A stretch of 64,000 nucleotides of DNA from the NCBI GenBank assembly GCA_028284225.1, contig JANQSD010000004.1, positions 78,869 through 142,868 on the forward strand. The letters are read 5' to 3'. Within the stretch, counting starts at the first letter, position 1. Every line of letters starts with the position of its first letter. The DNA comes from Arenicellales bacterium (lineage in GTDB: Bacteria > Pseudomonadota > Gammaproteobacteria > Arenicellales > JAHEKD01). Both the position numbers and the translations under genes were made by a program. A model generated the notes under the pieces. It had not been told where the DNA came from and searched no databases. It worked only from the letters and a program-made list of their open reading frames with translations. Below are positions 17,464 through 26,884 of this stretch, piece after piece.

Positions 17464-17867
17464 TTTTTATTATTTTTTTATTGATATGTTTACATCATAA
17501 ACTGTAATAGAATTTAATTATATGAAATATTTCACAAAACCTGGTATTTCTTAGAACCCATCTAAAATATCAGGCAATATTCAGACGAGACAAAAACGAA
17601 CCCAAAAGTACAGTTTATATACTCGTAACTGAGCATTTTGAGCGAGTGTTTAATGATGTGTCAACAGGCATAGGAATTTTGAGATAGGCTCTAATAATAA
17701 ATATAATCTCTTATAATCTCGGAACGATTAATCACCTACCACTGAAAAAGATAGGCCGGCAGAAGGTAGGCTAAATGATTACCAGGGGATATAATTTAAT
17801 ATTCATATTGAAACTTCGTTTAACCAGGATCATGGTTAATTTGTATTAATCGGCAACTTAAACATTA
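17464..17867. other. Divergent intergenic region before the graspetide directon
   Basis: About 400 bases, A+T-rich, between the minus-strand directon and the plus-strand GlxA/AraC regulator. It should contain the promoters of both. I see no RNA gene, repeat or coding remnant. Confidence 0.4.
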
Positions 17868-18824
17868 ATGGAAAATTCAATCACCACAAAAGTCGGTCTT
17901 CTTCTGTTACCACAATTTTCTATGATTTCTTATGCTTCGACGGTCGAAACTTTTTTGCTGGCGAATAAACTGGCTGAAGAAGAGCTCTACAATTGTGTGG
18001 TATTTACTCAAGACAATGATTCGGTTAAATCTACAATTGGTTCTTTGACTCATCCTGATAATACAATTGATGAGGCCATGAAGATGGATTGCTTTTTTGT
18101 CTGCGGTAGTGATAACCCAATAGATGAGGTTAATGACAAGACAAAAGCCATGCTAATAAATTTACCCAAGAAAAATATTCCTCTCGGTGCGATTTCCTCA
18201 GGAATATATGTTTTAGCCAAGTTGGGATTGTTCGACAGATATCGATGTAGTGTTCATTGGCACCATTTTAATTTCATGCAACATGCATTCCCTGATGTAA
18301 TTTTTACTAAATGTCTATATGAAATAGATATAAATCGATTTAGCTGTCCGGGTGGCGCTTCAGCAGTGCACTTGATAGTCACGTTAATCAAGCATCGGCA
18401 TGGTACTGAGCTTGCGGCAGATATTTCTGAAACACTGATGTTAGAAAGAATTCGAAGCACTGAAGATAAACAACGAATTCCCCTAAAACATATTATAGGC
18501 ACTAATCATCCAAAATTAATTGAGGCAGTTACTTTAATGGAGTCAAACATTGAAGAGCCGATCAGCCTTAAAGAACTGTCTCATTATGTTGGGATATCCA
18601 CTCGACAACTTGAACGATTGTTTCGAGAAAATTTAGACTCTACACCGACTAAATATTACATGGATTTGAGACTTCAAATAGCCAGAAATTTGCTCGTCAA
18701 TACAAGTAAATCAATCACGAAGATAGCGCAAGCAACTGGGTTTATATCACAATCCCATTTTAGTCAATGTTATCGAAGTATTTATGGCATTTCACCAACG
18801 AAACAACGTCAACAGTCTACATAA
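17868..18824 (+). CDS. GlxA-family AraC-type regulator (DJ-1/PfpI domain plus HTH)
   Basis: A 318-residue regulator. The N-terminal half (about 8-185) has a class I glutamine-amidotransferase/DJ-1 fold pattern (VGLLLLPQFSMISYASTVETF; CGSDNP; GAISSGIYVLAKLGL). The C-terminal 100 residues are an AraC double HTH (ISLKELSHYVGISTRQLERLFRE and IAQATGFISQSHFSQCYR). The architecture is that of CdhR, GbdR and ArgR-type activators, which in Pseudomonas control carnitine, glycine betaine or arginine use. A BCCT carrier and a GcvT-like gene occur within 14 kb, so a role in methylated-amine metabolism is plausible but unproven. It is also divergent from the graspetide directon. Confidence 0.85.
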   Translation: MENSITTKVGLLLLPQFSMISYASTVETFLLANKLAEEELYNCVVFTQDNDSVKSTIGSLTHPDNTIDEAMKMDCFFVCGSDNPIDEVNDKTKAMLINLPKKNIPLGAISSGIYVLAKLGLFDRYRCSVHWHHFNFMQHAFPDVIFTKCLYEIDINRFSCPGGASAVHLIVTLIKHRHGTELAADISETLMLERIRSTEDKQRIPLKHIIGTNHPKLIEAVTLMESNIEEPISLKELSHYVGISTRQLERLFRENLDSTPTKYYMDLRLQIARNLLVNTSKSITKIAQATGFISQSHFSQCYRSIYGISPTKQRQQST

Positions 18825-18927
18825 CCTTACCTACGCAAAAAATTGGATGATAATCTAGCGAAAATAAATAAGGTACGCAGAGGCTGATTAGCTATGGATT
18901 CGTCAGCCAAGAAACTAGATTATTAAT

Positions 18928-19274
18928 GTAAGCGGGCAATTCTGGACGCACTACTAATTTAAGCGCTAATCTGTCACGCTTGCATTTTTTCAAACGGAGA
19001 CAATTATGCTATTGAGAATGCGATCAGACCCTTTGTGTTTGGCCGCAAAAATAGTTTATTCTCCGACACGGTATCGGGGGCAAAAGCCAGTGCCAATTTA
19101 TATTCGTTGATTGAGACGGCGAAAGTCAATGATCTTGAACCATTTGCCTATTTAAAACATGTCTTTGCTGAATTACCCAATGTCACGTGTATTGAAGACA
19201 TTGAAGCCTTGCTGCCATTCGAACCCAAGGCCAAATTGGAACAAGCGGCGTAGCAGCGTGAATGCAACGGTTAC
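18928..19274 (+). mobile_element. IS66-family remnant with imperfect terminal inverted repeats
   Basis: Left end GTAAGCGGGCAATTCTGGACGC (18928-18949) resembles an IS66 terminus starting GTAAGCG. The reverse complement of the right end begins GTAACCGTTGCATTC (19274 inwards). Between them only the transposase C-terminus survives, so this is an internal-deletion relic. The 8-bp flanks do not match, so no target duplication is kept. Confidence 0.55.
18963..19253 (+). pseudogene. IS66-family transposase, C-terminal fragment
   Basis: Translation gives IENAIRPFVFGRKNSLFSDT, then GAKASANLYSLIETAKVN and a C-terminal PFAYLKHVF.ELP segment with DIEALLPF, the well-known end of IS66 TnpC. The frame is open only from 18963, so the DDE catalytic part is lost and no start codon is meaningful. 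Confidence 0.85.
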
Positions 19275-19981
19275 CGTCGAACTTCAACTTGATCAAGTAG
19301 AATTTGGCAATAACCTGTTCCGCCAGATTTGTAACCAGTAATAGTAAACCCTCTCCCATTTGAATAGTTTAGTGATTCGTAGTAAGAAATATACTGATAG
19401 CGTGGGTTATTTATTTCTACAACTTGATCGGTCCAGTTAGTTGTTGCTTGCACGTTAGTAGCCGTAGGTATATTCAATTCTAATGTCATATATCGTCCTG
19501 TATACAGGTTATTTCTATCGCGTTCAGAATAACCATCATGCAATGATACTCTAGGGTCGATAACTGTGTCGGGATTATTTGCATACATGTAGTGTCCATG
19601 CGAATTCTTATTCGCATCAAAATAAATATTATTAAGGACTCTTACTTGACGTCCATTTAGTTTCAGTCCGTGATAATAAACATAAAACCATGTTTGGGTA
19701 TCGTCTTGCGCACACCCTGGAGCCATCCAAAGTCGAACTTTGATTCCTTTAATAATATGGTTAAGAGGGCGAGAGGTTAGATGCGCCGTTCCATTTCTAT
19801 CAAGATTCATATTCAAAACACCATATCTTTCTGTGCTTCTTGAAGAATAATTTGAGACACCCCATTTTGACGATTCTAATCGCTCATTATTAAAGTCATC
19901 ATAAACTTCCCATTGTGCGAATGCTGTTAAAGATAAAAGCATTAATATTGCTGACCCTACAAATTTCAATAAGATTTTCAT
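19271..19981 (-). CDS. Exported protein of unknown function, lectin-like beta-sandwich suspected
   Basis: A 236-residue protein with a clear signal peptide (LLSLTAFA, then QWEVYDDF). The mature start WEVYDDFNNERLESSKW is the usual opening of concanavalin/LamG-type modules that bind or cleave sugars. I see no catalytic E..E pair, so hydrolase activity is not claimed. Its last codons overlap the right end of the IS66 relic, so the original C-terminus may have been changed by that insertion. A terminator-like gap follows towards 19270 and the promoter must lie before 19982. Confidence 0.6.
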   Translation of the reverse strand: MKILLKFVGSAILMLLSLTAFAQWEVYDDFNNERLESSKWGVSNYSSRSTERYGVLNMNLDRNGTAHLTSRPLNHIIKGIKVRLWMAPGCAQDDTQTWFYVYYHGLKLNGRQVRVLNNIYFDANKNSHGHYMYANNPDTVIDPRVSLHDGYSERDRNNLYTGRYMTLELNIPTATNVQATTNWTDQVVEINNPRYQYISYYESLNYSNGRGFTITGYKSGGTGYCQILLDQVEVRR

Positions 19982-20363
19982 GTTATTCGCCTTGTTATTT
20001 ATAGTAGAGATAGCTTACTTGTAGGAAAAATATTTATCGTTTAACTATTACGCAAAAATTCTATGAATTACTTCACAAAAACAACTGATTTGACTAAAAA
20101 AGATAGAAATTATTCATAAAACTGTGATTCAAGCTCCTTTTAAGCTTATTCTTGAGTAGATAATACTACTATTGACCAGCGTGGCTTAACTAAGCGTGTA
20201 TTTATTAATGTGATTAGCGCTGCTTGTGATATGGAAAAAGCAAGGCCGGCATAAAAGCCGGCCAAGCTAACACACAGAAAAGAAAAGGAGTACCCTCAAT
20301 GTATGCAAATTTTTCAGTAACTTAAATACCCGTTCGTCATCAAAACCCAGTCAACTGATACAA
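19982..20363. other. Intergenic region with BCCT terminator
   Basis: A 382-base gap between the BCCT gene and the exported protein gene, both on the minus strand. It holds the hairpin terminator listed at 20234-20263. No gene is seen in the remainder. Confidence 0.4.
20234..20263 (-). terminator. Rho-independent terminator of the SBP-BCCT operon
   Basis: Perfect G+C-rich 7-bp stem GGCCGGC (20244-20250) / GCCGGCC (20257-20263), loop ATAAAA, followed on the minus strand by TTGCTTTTTCC. It lies about 100 bases after the BCCT stop codon. Confidence 0.8.
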
Positions 20364-21965
20364 CTAACGCTTGAGGAATTCCATTTCACGTTTGTCTTCA
20401 ACTTCAGGAATCGGAAAGTCTTCATGTAATGACTTCGCAATACCGTAGCACATCAAAATCAGCATGCCCGCTATTGGTAGTCCGGCGACGATAGAAGCTG
20501 TCTGAAGTGGTCCAAGGCCGCCAGCCAGCATTAGCACTCCAGCAACTATGCCTGAAGTTAGCCCCCAGAAAATCCTGAATTTAACCGGTGGATGCTCGGA
20601 CCCCATGGACATCATCGTCGCCATGACAAGTGTTCCAGAGTCTGAAGAGGTGACAAACCACGAGATAAGTAAAATCGTGGTTAACACGGTAATTGGATAC
20701 AGAAGTGAGTCATAACCAAATCCAGCCAGCGTTGTAAACACGCCGTCTGCATAATTATTATTGACTGCATCGACTACGCCTCCGACACCAAAAAGTTCTG
20801 TAAAAGTGGCAGCACCACCAAAAGCGGACATCCACAGTACAACAACGCTGGTCGGGATTAACAGCACTGCAATGCTGAATTCACGAATAGTACGTCCCTT
20901 TGAAACACGAGCAATAAAGAGACCAACAAACGGGCACCATGAAATCCACCAGCCCCAATAAAAGATCGTCCAACCGCTTTGCCACGTATTCTCTGGATTA
21001 GTATTCATCCAAAAACCCATTGGAATCACATTCCAAATATAGTCCCCGAACCCGGTGAGCACCATGGCCAACATAAAAGTTGTTGGACCTAGAATGAAAA
21101 ACAGCAACAACAAGAATATACTTGCCCAGATATTACACTCACTAAGAATACGCACACCTTTACCTACACCAGTTGCTGCTGATGTTGTACCGAGCAAGGT
21201 GATGACACCAACAAGAATCAATTGATTGGTTTGCGTATCTTCCATAAAACCGAGGTTTGCCAAGCCTGCTGATATAGGCTTTACGCCGAGGCCTAGTGAT
21301 GTTGCTAAACCGAATATCGTCCCGAATACACAGAGGAGATCAACAAGATGCCCCCAAAATCCATAGATTTTATCCCCCAAGATTGGGTATAAAGTTGTAC
21401 GCATTGAAAGCGGCAAGTCTTTGCGGTACGAAAAATACGCCAGAGCAAGACCAACAACTACAAATACCCCCCAGCCATGCAGTCCCCAATGAAAATTAGT
21501 TACCAAATTGGCTGATGCGCCAGCCGCTGTTGTAAGAGGCTCAGTTCCATTCATTTCCATAAATGGATTCCCCTGGATATGATACATAGGCTCGGCAATA
21601 CCCCAGTAGATCAAACCTGAACCCAGTCCAGCACTGAAAAGCATACATATCCAAGAAAAGGTTGAAAAATCCGGTTCTTCATCGTCATGACCAAGTTTTA
21701 CATCACCAAACCGGCAAAATAGTAACCAAAAGGTGAAAAAAAGCGTAACGTTAACCACCAGCACGTAAAACCAACCCATTGCACCAATCGCAACTTTCTT
21801 ACCTGCTGCGAAAATTTCATTAGAAGCATCAACATCCCAGATGGTAAAGACGACGAATACAATAATCATAATCATAGATGCAATTGCCATCCCAGGATTC
21901 GCACCTTCAAAAATCCCGGACTTCGCTATATGACTGTCAGGCTTAGTAATTGTTTCTTCACTCAT
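20364..21965 (-). CDS. BCCT-family betaine/choline/carnitine-type transporter
   Basis: A 533-residue carrier when started at the ATG at 21965, which has AGAGGAG eight bases upstream. The longer frame to 22028 would run into the preceding gene. Twelve hydrophobic segments and BCCT landmarks are present: GLGSGLIYWGIAEPMYH in TM4, HWGLHGWG, FGLATSLGLGVKPISAGL, FYWGWWISWCPFVGLFIARVSKGRTIREF in the TM8 aromatic box region, and SSDSGTL. BCCT carriers use Na+ or H+ to take up quaternary ammonium compounds or DMSP. The residue after MGMG-type motifs cannot be used to fix the ion. It is co-transcribed with an ABC-type binding protein gene 34 bases upstream. Confidence 0.93.
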   Translation of the reverse strand: MSEETITKPDSHIAKSGIFEGANPGMAIASMIMIIVFVVFTIWDVDASNEIFAAGKKVAIGAMGWFYVLVVNVTLFFTFWLLFCRFGDVKLGHDDEEPDFSTFSWICMLFSAGLGSGLIYWGIAEPMYHIQGNPFMEMNGTEPLTTAAGASANLVTNFHWGLHGWGVFVVVGLALAYFSYRKDLPLSMRTTLYPILGDKIYGFWGHLVDLLCVFGTIFGLATSLGLGVKPISAGLANLGFMEDTQTNQLILVGVITLLGTTSAATGVGKGVRILSECNIWASIFLLLLFFILGPTTFMLAMVLTGFGDYIWNVIPMGFWMNTNPENTWQSGWTIFYWGWWISWCPFVGLFIARVSKGRTIREFSIAVLLIPTSVVVLWMSAFGGAATFTELFGVGGVVDAVNNNYADGVFTTLAGFGYDSLLYPITVLTTILLISWFVTSSDSGTLVMATMMSMGSEHPPVKFRIFWGLTSGIVAGVLMLAGGLGPLQTASIVAGLPIAGMLILMCYGIAKSLHEDFPIPEVEDKREMEFLKR

Positions 21966-21999
21966 AGTTTGACTCCTCTGAAAATTAGATATAGCGATT

Positions 22000-23136
22000 T
22001 CAACGTACTGTGCCAGCCGGGCCGTCAAGGCCGGACTCCGCTAACCAATTATTAAAAACTTCTTCCAGCTTGGCGTGGTTTGCCGACCACCATGTCGCAT
22101 CAGATTTAATCGTTAATAAATCATCAGCTGCGGGATTGTTTGGCAATCTCGACAGGACATCTTCAGATAACAGCTTTAGTGACGAATTACGCGCAGGCCC
22201 ATTAGGGTGCAGACTGGCCATATTCGCTAACGATTCTGTACTGCTGCTAAATTTAATAAATTCCATTGCTGCCGCTTTATTGCGACTACCTTTAGGAACA
22301 CCGAATAACTCGATCTCAATTACCCTTCCATCCCAGTTAATCGTAAAGTTAGATTCGGATTCATCCGCTGCAACTTCACCGGTCGTTGCCCAGACAGATG
22401 ACATAACAACCTCATTATTTTGTAACATCCGCACTGGATCTCTACCATTGCTCCATAATTGAAGCCCCGGTTTAATCCTATCCATTACTGCTAATGCACG
22501 AGTTACTCCATCCTCAGTCTCGAGTGTGGAATAGACGTCCTCCGGCAAGATGCCATCAGCAATCAATGCCCATTCCATGATTACGGTCGGGTCTTTTCGA
22601 ATTGCACGAGGACCAGGGAATCTCTCAGTATCAAAAAAATCAGAGATATTACCCGGCGTCTGATCACCAAATGCATCGTTATCATAAGCAAAGGCTGTCG
22701 CCCAGATAATCATACCTACACCGCACTTATGTAATGCACCCTCGACAAAATCCACTTTCGCCGGTGTCCCGTCTTTACCGGGTGGCAATCCTATATTATC
22801 AAGGTTTTCTAGTAGCCCCTCATTACACGCACGAAGCATATCTGATTCAATAAGATCAACAACATCCCAAACAACGTTTGCTGATTCGACTTGATTTCGG
22901 ATTTCATTAATACCGCCGGAATAATGCTCTACAAACACCCTAGAGCCCGTTTCTTCCTCATAAGGTCTAACGAAACCAAGCATCTGACTGCGCATATACG
23001 GCCCTGTAAAAGATACAAAAGTAATATCAGCATGTTTAGCAACTTGCTGTGCAAAAACACTACTTGGTATAGACACCGCACCTAGAAAAGCTGTAACTAA
23101 TGTCGCTGTAAGGATTATGTTTAGTTTCGATTTCAC
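22000..23136 (-). CDS. PotD-like extracellular solute-binding protein
   Basis: A 378-residue periplasmic binding protein with a signal peptide ending near residue 29 (SSVFAQQ). The mature part starts ADITFVSFTGPYMRSQM and contains the family-1/PotD-like pattern (YEEETGSRVFVEHYSGG, WDVVDLIESDMLRACNEGLL, NNEVVMSSVWATTGE, KGSRNKAAAMEFIKF). Such proteins deliver polyamines or similar cations to ABC permeases, but no ABC permease or ATPase gene is present. Instead the BCCT carrier follows directly. It may feed a permease elsewhere or sense or scavenge the BCCT substrate. Divergent from the LysR gene across 208 bases. Confidence 0.85.
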   Translation of the reverse strand: MKSKLNIILTATLVTAFLGAVSIPSSVFAQQVAKHADITFVSFTGPYMRSQMLGFVRPYEEETGSRVFVEHYSGGINEIRNQVESANVVWDVVDLIESDMLRACNEGLLENLDNIGLPPGKDGTPAKVDFVEGALHKCGVGMIIWATAFAYDNDAFGDQTPGNISDFFDTERFPGPRAIRKDPTVIMEWALIADGILPEDVYSTLETEDGVTRALAVMDRIKPGLQLWSNGRDPVRMLQNNEVVMSSVWATTGEVAADESESNFTINWDGRVIEIELFGVPKGSRNKAAAMEFIKFSSSTESLANMASLHPNGPARNSSLKLLSEDVLSRLPNNPAADDLLTIKSDATWWSANHAKLEEVFNNWLAESGLDGPAGTVR

Positions 23137-23344
23137 ACGATTCTCCTCTTCACATTACATATTGTTAGTGGCCTGAAGTGAACTAATGTGAACCTCAAAC
23201 TTCACGCCGCTCGGATTGAATGAATGCTTAACTCGTTCTCACTATATTCAGTATAGAAATTTATCAATGTTTTAAAAATATTTATTTTTTCTCTTAATGT
23301 TTTATAATTATGAAACTTTTAAAAATTAAATTCCCTTTTAAATA

Positions 23345-24280
23345 ATGACTAAACGCCTACTAAATCGCCGACCTGGAAATGTCGATATTCGACAGTTACA
23401 GATCTTTATGACAGTTAGTGAGTGTCAAGGTCTAGCCGCCTCAGAACTCGAACTGAATATTGGTCGATCGACAATTTCAAAATATATATCCGACCTGGAA
23501 ACAAGGTTGGGACTTAGGTTGTGTTACCGAGGGCCAAGTGGATTTAAATTGACTGACGCAGGGGATCGCGTACTAGAGGCAGCAAAGAAATTATTTGCAG
23601 CACTTGATAGCTACAGTGATCAAATAGATGAAATCCATAATAAACTAAGAGGTACACTTAGCTTAGGACTATTTGATCAATCTACTACCAATCCTCAGGC
23701 ACACCTTGATCAAGCCTTAAGACACTTTGATCATTTAGCACCCCATGTTGATTTACTGATTTCGATTGAACCGCCTAATGTTGTTGAAGCACGTGTCATT
23801 GAAGGCACCATCGATATCGGTATCGTCCCCTTTCATCGAAAATCTAATTCTCTCAATTACCTGCCTCTTTATAAGGAATGTATGACGCTTTACTGTGGAC
23901 GCCGTCATCCACTGTATAAAAATTGTAACTTGGAGAATCTAAAGCTTACTGAAATTAGAAAACACAAATATGCAGGTTTCGGATTTAACTCACCAAATAT
24001 GGCTGCTGGCAAACGGCTTGGGCTAAGGCGTGCTGCTCAAGTTCAAGATGAGGAAGCGTTAATACTACTGATTCAATCCGGGGCATATCTAGGTTTTCTT
24101 GCTGACCATGTTGCCAAAACTTTTCAAAAGAAAAATATGGTTCTGCCAGTTTCCCCAAAGAAAACCAAGTATGTAAGTCAATTCACTGCAATCACACGAA
24201 AAACTTCAAAACACAGCCGCAAGATCCAACTAATGCTTGAGCAACTAAAGGTTAGTTCAAAAAAAGCCTCAAAGATATGA
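23345..24280 (+). CDS. LysR-family transcriptional regulator
   Basis: A 311-residue LTTR. The winged HTH is at residues 15-75 (DIRQLQIFMTVSECQGLAAS..L.IGRSTISKYISDLETRLG, then RGPSGFKLTDAG), and the effector domain follows (IEGTIDIGIVPFHRK; LIQSGAYLGFLADHVA). It is divergent from the solute-binding-protein/BCCT operon, the classic arrangement for a LysR regulator and its target. The residue pattern does not reveal the ligand. Confidence 0.9.
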   Translation: MTKRLLNRRPGNVDIRQLQIFMTVSECQGLAASELELNIGRSTISKYISDLETRLGLRLCYRGPSGFKLTDAGDRVLEAAKKLFAALDSYSDQIDEIHNKLRGTLSLGLFDQSTTNPQAHLDQALRHFDHLAPHVDLLISIEPPNVVEARVIEGTIDIGIVPFHRKSNSLNYLPLYKECMTLYCGRRHPLYKNCNLENLKLTEIRKHKYAGFGFNSPNMAAGKRLGLRRAAQVQDEEALILLIQSGAYLGFLADHVAKTFQKKNMVLPVSPKKTKYVSQFTAITRKTSKHSRKIQLMLEQLKVSSKKASKI

Positions 24281-24370
24281 GACTAATTTTTAAATCTTAC
24301 AGAACAGTTATGATAAATCTTTATTGTCTGAAGGAATAAAACATTTGTTGTTGCCCAACAAAAATATTAG

Positions 24371-24418
24371 AGATTGAAGCCGGTCAAGCAATTGGCTGGT
24401 CTAGCCAGTCTTCAATCT
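24371..24418. terminator. Bidirectional hairpin between convergent lysR and mocR genes
   Basis: Outer arms AGATTGAAG (24371-24379) and CTTCAATCT (24410-24418), with an inner TGGCT/AGCCA stem (24393-24397 / 24403-24407). The element lies between the ends of two convergent genes, so it probably ends transcription from both sides. Poly-T tracts are short. Confidence 0.5.
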
Positions 24419-24430
24419 GGGCGATACTCT

Positions 24431-25915
24431 TTATACAATGTTAATTGAAAAGTCTCTCAGACAAGTCCTCTCAAGCATCTCAATTGAATGTTTGATTGAT
24501 TCATCCGGAAGCCCTGAATAACCGATCACCAAGCACCGATCTAAAGCAGGCTTACGTTTAGACCGTGAACTAAAGAAGAATTCATTTTGTAAAGACCAAT
24601 AAAATATATTGTATTCTCTGGCTGAGGTCACAAGTTCACTTGCGTCTGGAAATTCACTTGGAAAATGCCAGACCAAATGTTGACCACCTTTGTAACCAGT
24701 CAACTTTTGTTCTCCGAAACATCGGGTAATTGCTTGTGTTATTGCCGATTGGCGATCTATCATAGTTTGATGTATCCGCCTCAGATGCCCAAAAAGACTT
24801 TGACTTGAAATAAAATCTGCTGCGGTCCGTTGATCAATCCAGGCCGGTCCGGGGTTTAGATAAGAAATCGCACCTTGAAATTTATGCTTGATTTCGTACG
24901 GCACAGCAAGAAATCCCATTTTTGCAGCTGAACCTATCCATTTCGAGAACGAATTCACATAAACAACGCGATTGCTTGTATCTAGTGCTTTTAAGGGTTT
25001 AACTAAATTTCCAGAGTAACAAAATTCTCCAAATGTATCGTTTTCAACGATATATGCATCAACTTTATCTGCCCATTCTAGTAAACGATATCGACGCTTC
25101 AGAGACAATTTAGTACCCATTGGAATTTGATGTGACGGCGATACATAGATCAGAGACACCGGCTTATCTGGAATTTTATCCACAACTATCCCATTTTTAT
25201 CCACCGGAATCGGCAATATATTGACGCCAAGCCTCTCCAAATCAAAAACCACACCTCGATCACATGGATTTTCAACGGCCACATAATCACCAGGTTTCAG
25301 TATGGCATGATTGACCAAATTGAAAGCCCTGTATTCATCATTGACAATAATTATGTTATCCGGTTGTAATGACATGGCACGCAATGGTGCCAGATCAGAA
25401 GCAATAACTTCACGAAGGATATCCAATCCAAATTCATCAACATATCTCGCATGCCTGGATCGGTAAGGAAGGTGTTTCAATAAAAGTTTTCGCCATATCC
25501 GCTCTGGTACAATAGATTCATCAATACCTGATAATCCGAATGTATATGATTTCTTCTGACTATCTCCCATCCCGGGTAAAAGCGAAGGCCTGAGAGAATG
25601 AGATTCATCCTCGATTACTTCACACGACAATTTAGAATCACTTTTTAGATTCATGTATTTTGCATCTGGTAACTGTGTACAAACAAATGTTCCACTAGTA
25701 CTTTTCGTAACCAGGTATCCTTGGCTAATCAAATTCATATAAGCCGTTTTTACTGTATTTCGTGATACCTGCAGTTGTTTTTTGAGTGCCCTGGTTGCAG
25801 GCATTTTAATATCAGAAGGAATATCCCCTCGCACAATTAATTCACGGATATTTGTTTCAAGTTGTTCATGAATAGGTACATCAGTATTTCTGCTAATGCT
25901 TACCGGAATTTGCAT
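24431..25915 (-). CDS. MocR-type GntR regulator with aminotransferase-like domain
   Basis: About 494 residues from the ATG at 25915; a TTG at 25930 with AAGG upstream is an alternative start. Residues 1-75 form a GntR winged HTH (PIHEQLETNIRELIVRGDI, MPATRALKKQLQVSRNTVKTAYMNL). The rest is a fold-type I PLP domain (DNIIIVNDEYRAFNLV, VAVENPCDRGV, VENDTFGEF, VYVNSFSKWIGSAAKMGFLAVP, with the likely PLP Lys). MocR proteins sense PLP or amino-compound aldimines and control genes such as pdxST, gabT or taurine catabolism. It follows tenA by 73-88 bases on the same strand, so a link to vitamin B1/B6 or amine metabolism is possible. Confidence 0.85.
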   Translation of the reverse strand: MQIPVSISRNTDVPIHEQLETNIRELIVRGDIPSDIKMPATRALKKQLQVSRNTVKTAYMNLISQGYLVTKSTSGTFVCTQLPDAKYMNLKSDSKLSCEVIEDESHSLRPSLLPGMGDSQKKSYTFGLSGIDESIVPERIWRKLLLKHLPYRSRHARYVDEFGLDILREVIASDLAPLRAMSLQPDNIIIVNDEYRAFNLVNHAILKPGDYVAVENPCDRGVVFDLERLGVNILPIPVDKNGIVVDKIPDKPVSLIYVSPSHQIPMGTKLSLKRRYRLLEWADKVDAYIVENDTFGEFCYSGNLVKPLKALDTSNRVVYVNSFSKWIGSAAKMGFLAVPYEIKHKFQGAISYLNPGPAWIDQRTAADFISSQSLFGHLRRIHQTMIDRQSAITQAITRCFGEQKLTGYKGGQHLVWHFPSEFPDASELVTSAREYNIFYWSLQNEFFFSSRSKRKPALDRCLVIGYSGLPDESIKHSIEMLERTCLRDFSINIV

Positions 25916-26003
25916 TACAAATTTAGTCAATGGTAAACCTTACCTGGAGCAAGTTCATGTTCACGATCTGTTATATGCAAACTCCGAGATATATCCACTT
26001 AAA

Positions 26004-26738
26004 TTAGAGAGTGGGTGGATGCAGCCCCATTTCCCAAAAACGACTTTCCATTTGTGTGGCTGTTCGAAAATTTTCCTTCAGCGAACGCCAACGTTTATTT
26101 GTGCTATCGTTAATGGATATACCACGCCTTTCTGCAACACGGTCAACAAACTGAGACATCGTTTGAGCGCCTTCTTGGAATTCGTGGCCACCATGCAGTT
26201 CAATCCATGCTCTATACGGATTTCCCGTAATCTTCGTGGCAGGATCTGACAATAACTCAGATCCAATTTCGGCGTACCCTAACGAACAGGGTGTCAATGC
26301 AATTAATAAGTCCAGCAAGTCTCCCGTCATACCCTGGTCAAGAACATATCTGGTATATAGCCTATTAGCATCACTTTCTTGCCAGCTATCCAATTGATCC
26401 ATGTCGATACCCCATTGTGCACAATAATCCACATGCAAAGCCATTTCGTAGTTGAGCTGCAAGTCGACATGTGAGGCCGCCTCTCTAAGGTCGTCTAAAT
26501 GCTCAGATTTAAAAACTGCTAATGCATAAGCCCGACTATAGTGTTTTGAAAAAAGATAAAGCTGAATCAAGTAATGTTGAAAACATTTTTTGGGCAAACT
26601 GCCATCGCCAAGTTGTTGTACAAATTTGTGATTAATGTAAGCCGCCCAATCTTCGCTACATGCGTCACGCAAAGTTGAAAAAACAGTCACCTTTTTTGAT
26701 GCAGGATGATTAATTTTGTTTTGAATTTGAATATTCAT
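26004..26738 (-). CDS. tenA: TenA-family protein (aminopyrimidine aminohydrolase / thiaminase II)
   Basis: A 244-residue all-helical TenA/PqqC-fold protein: W..YI.HKFVQQLGDGSLPKKCFQHYLIQLYLFSKHYSRAYALAVFKS, then LHVDYCAQWGI, and the PCSLGYAEIG segment with the conserved Tyr, Glu and Gly. The Cys nucleophile of thiaminase II normally lies in the second helix region (YC.QWGI has a Cys). TenA salvages base-degraded thiamine by hydrolysing aminopyrimidine. No other thiamine gene is nearby. Confidence 0.85.
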   Translation of the reverse strand: MNIQIQNKINHPASKKVTVFSTLRDACSEDWAAYINHKFVQQLGDGSLPKKCFQHYLIQLYLFSKHYSRAYALAVFKSEHLDDLREAASHVDLQLNYEMALHVDYCAQWGIDMDQLDSWQESDANRLYTRYVLDQGMTGDLLDLLIALTPCSLGYAEIGSELLSDPATKITGNPYRAWIELHGGHEFQEGAQTMSQFVDRVAERRGISINDSTNKRWRSLKENFRTATQMESRFWEMGLHPPTL

Positions 26739-26884
26739 TTCTTTATATTATTTGAACTAGAGTAATTTGAGGTTTCATGAATTTGTTAGAGATAAAGCTG
26801 TAAAACTCCATAAAACACCTCATCACTTACAAAGTCAAATATTCTGCAGCTATTTAAATGAAAAAGTAGCATATAAGAGGATTT

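Noticed and set aside
20364..22028. Start of the BCCT protein at 22028
   Set aside because: It would overlap the preceding gene by 29 bases, while the ATG at 21965 has AGAGGAG upstream.
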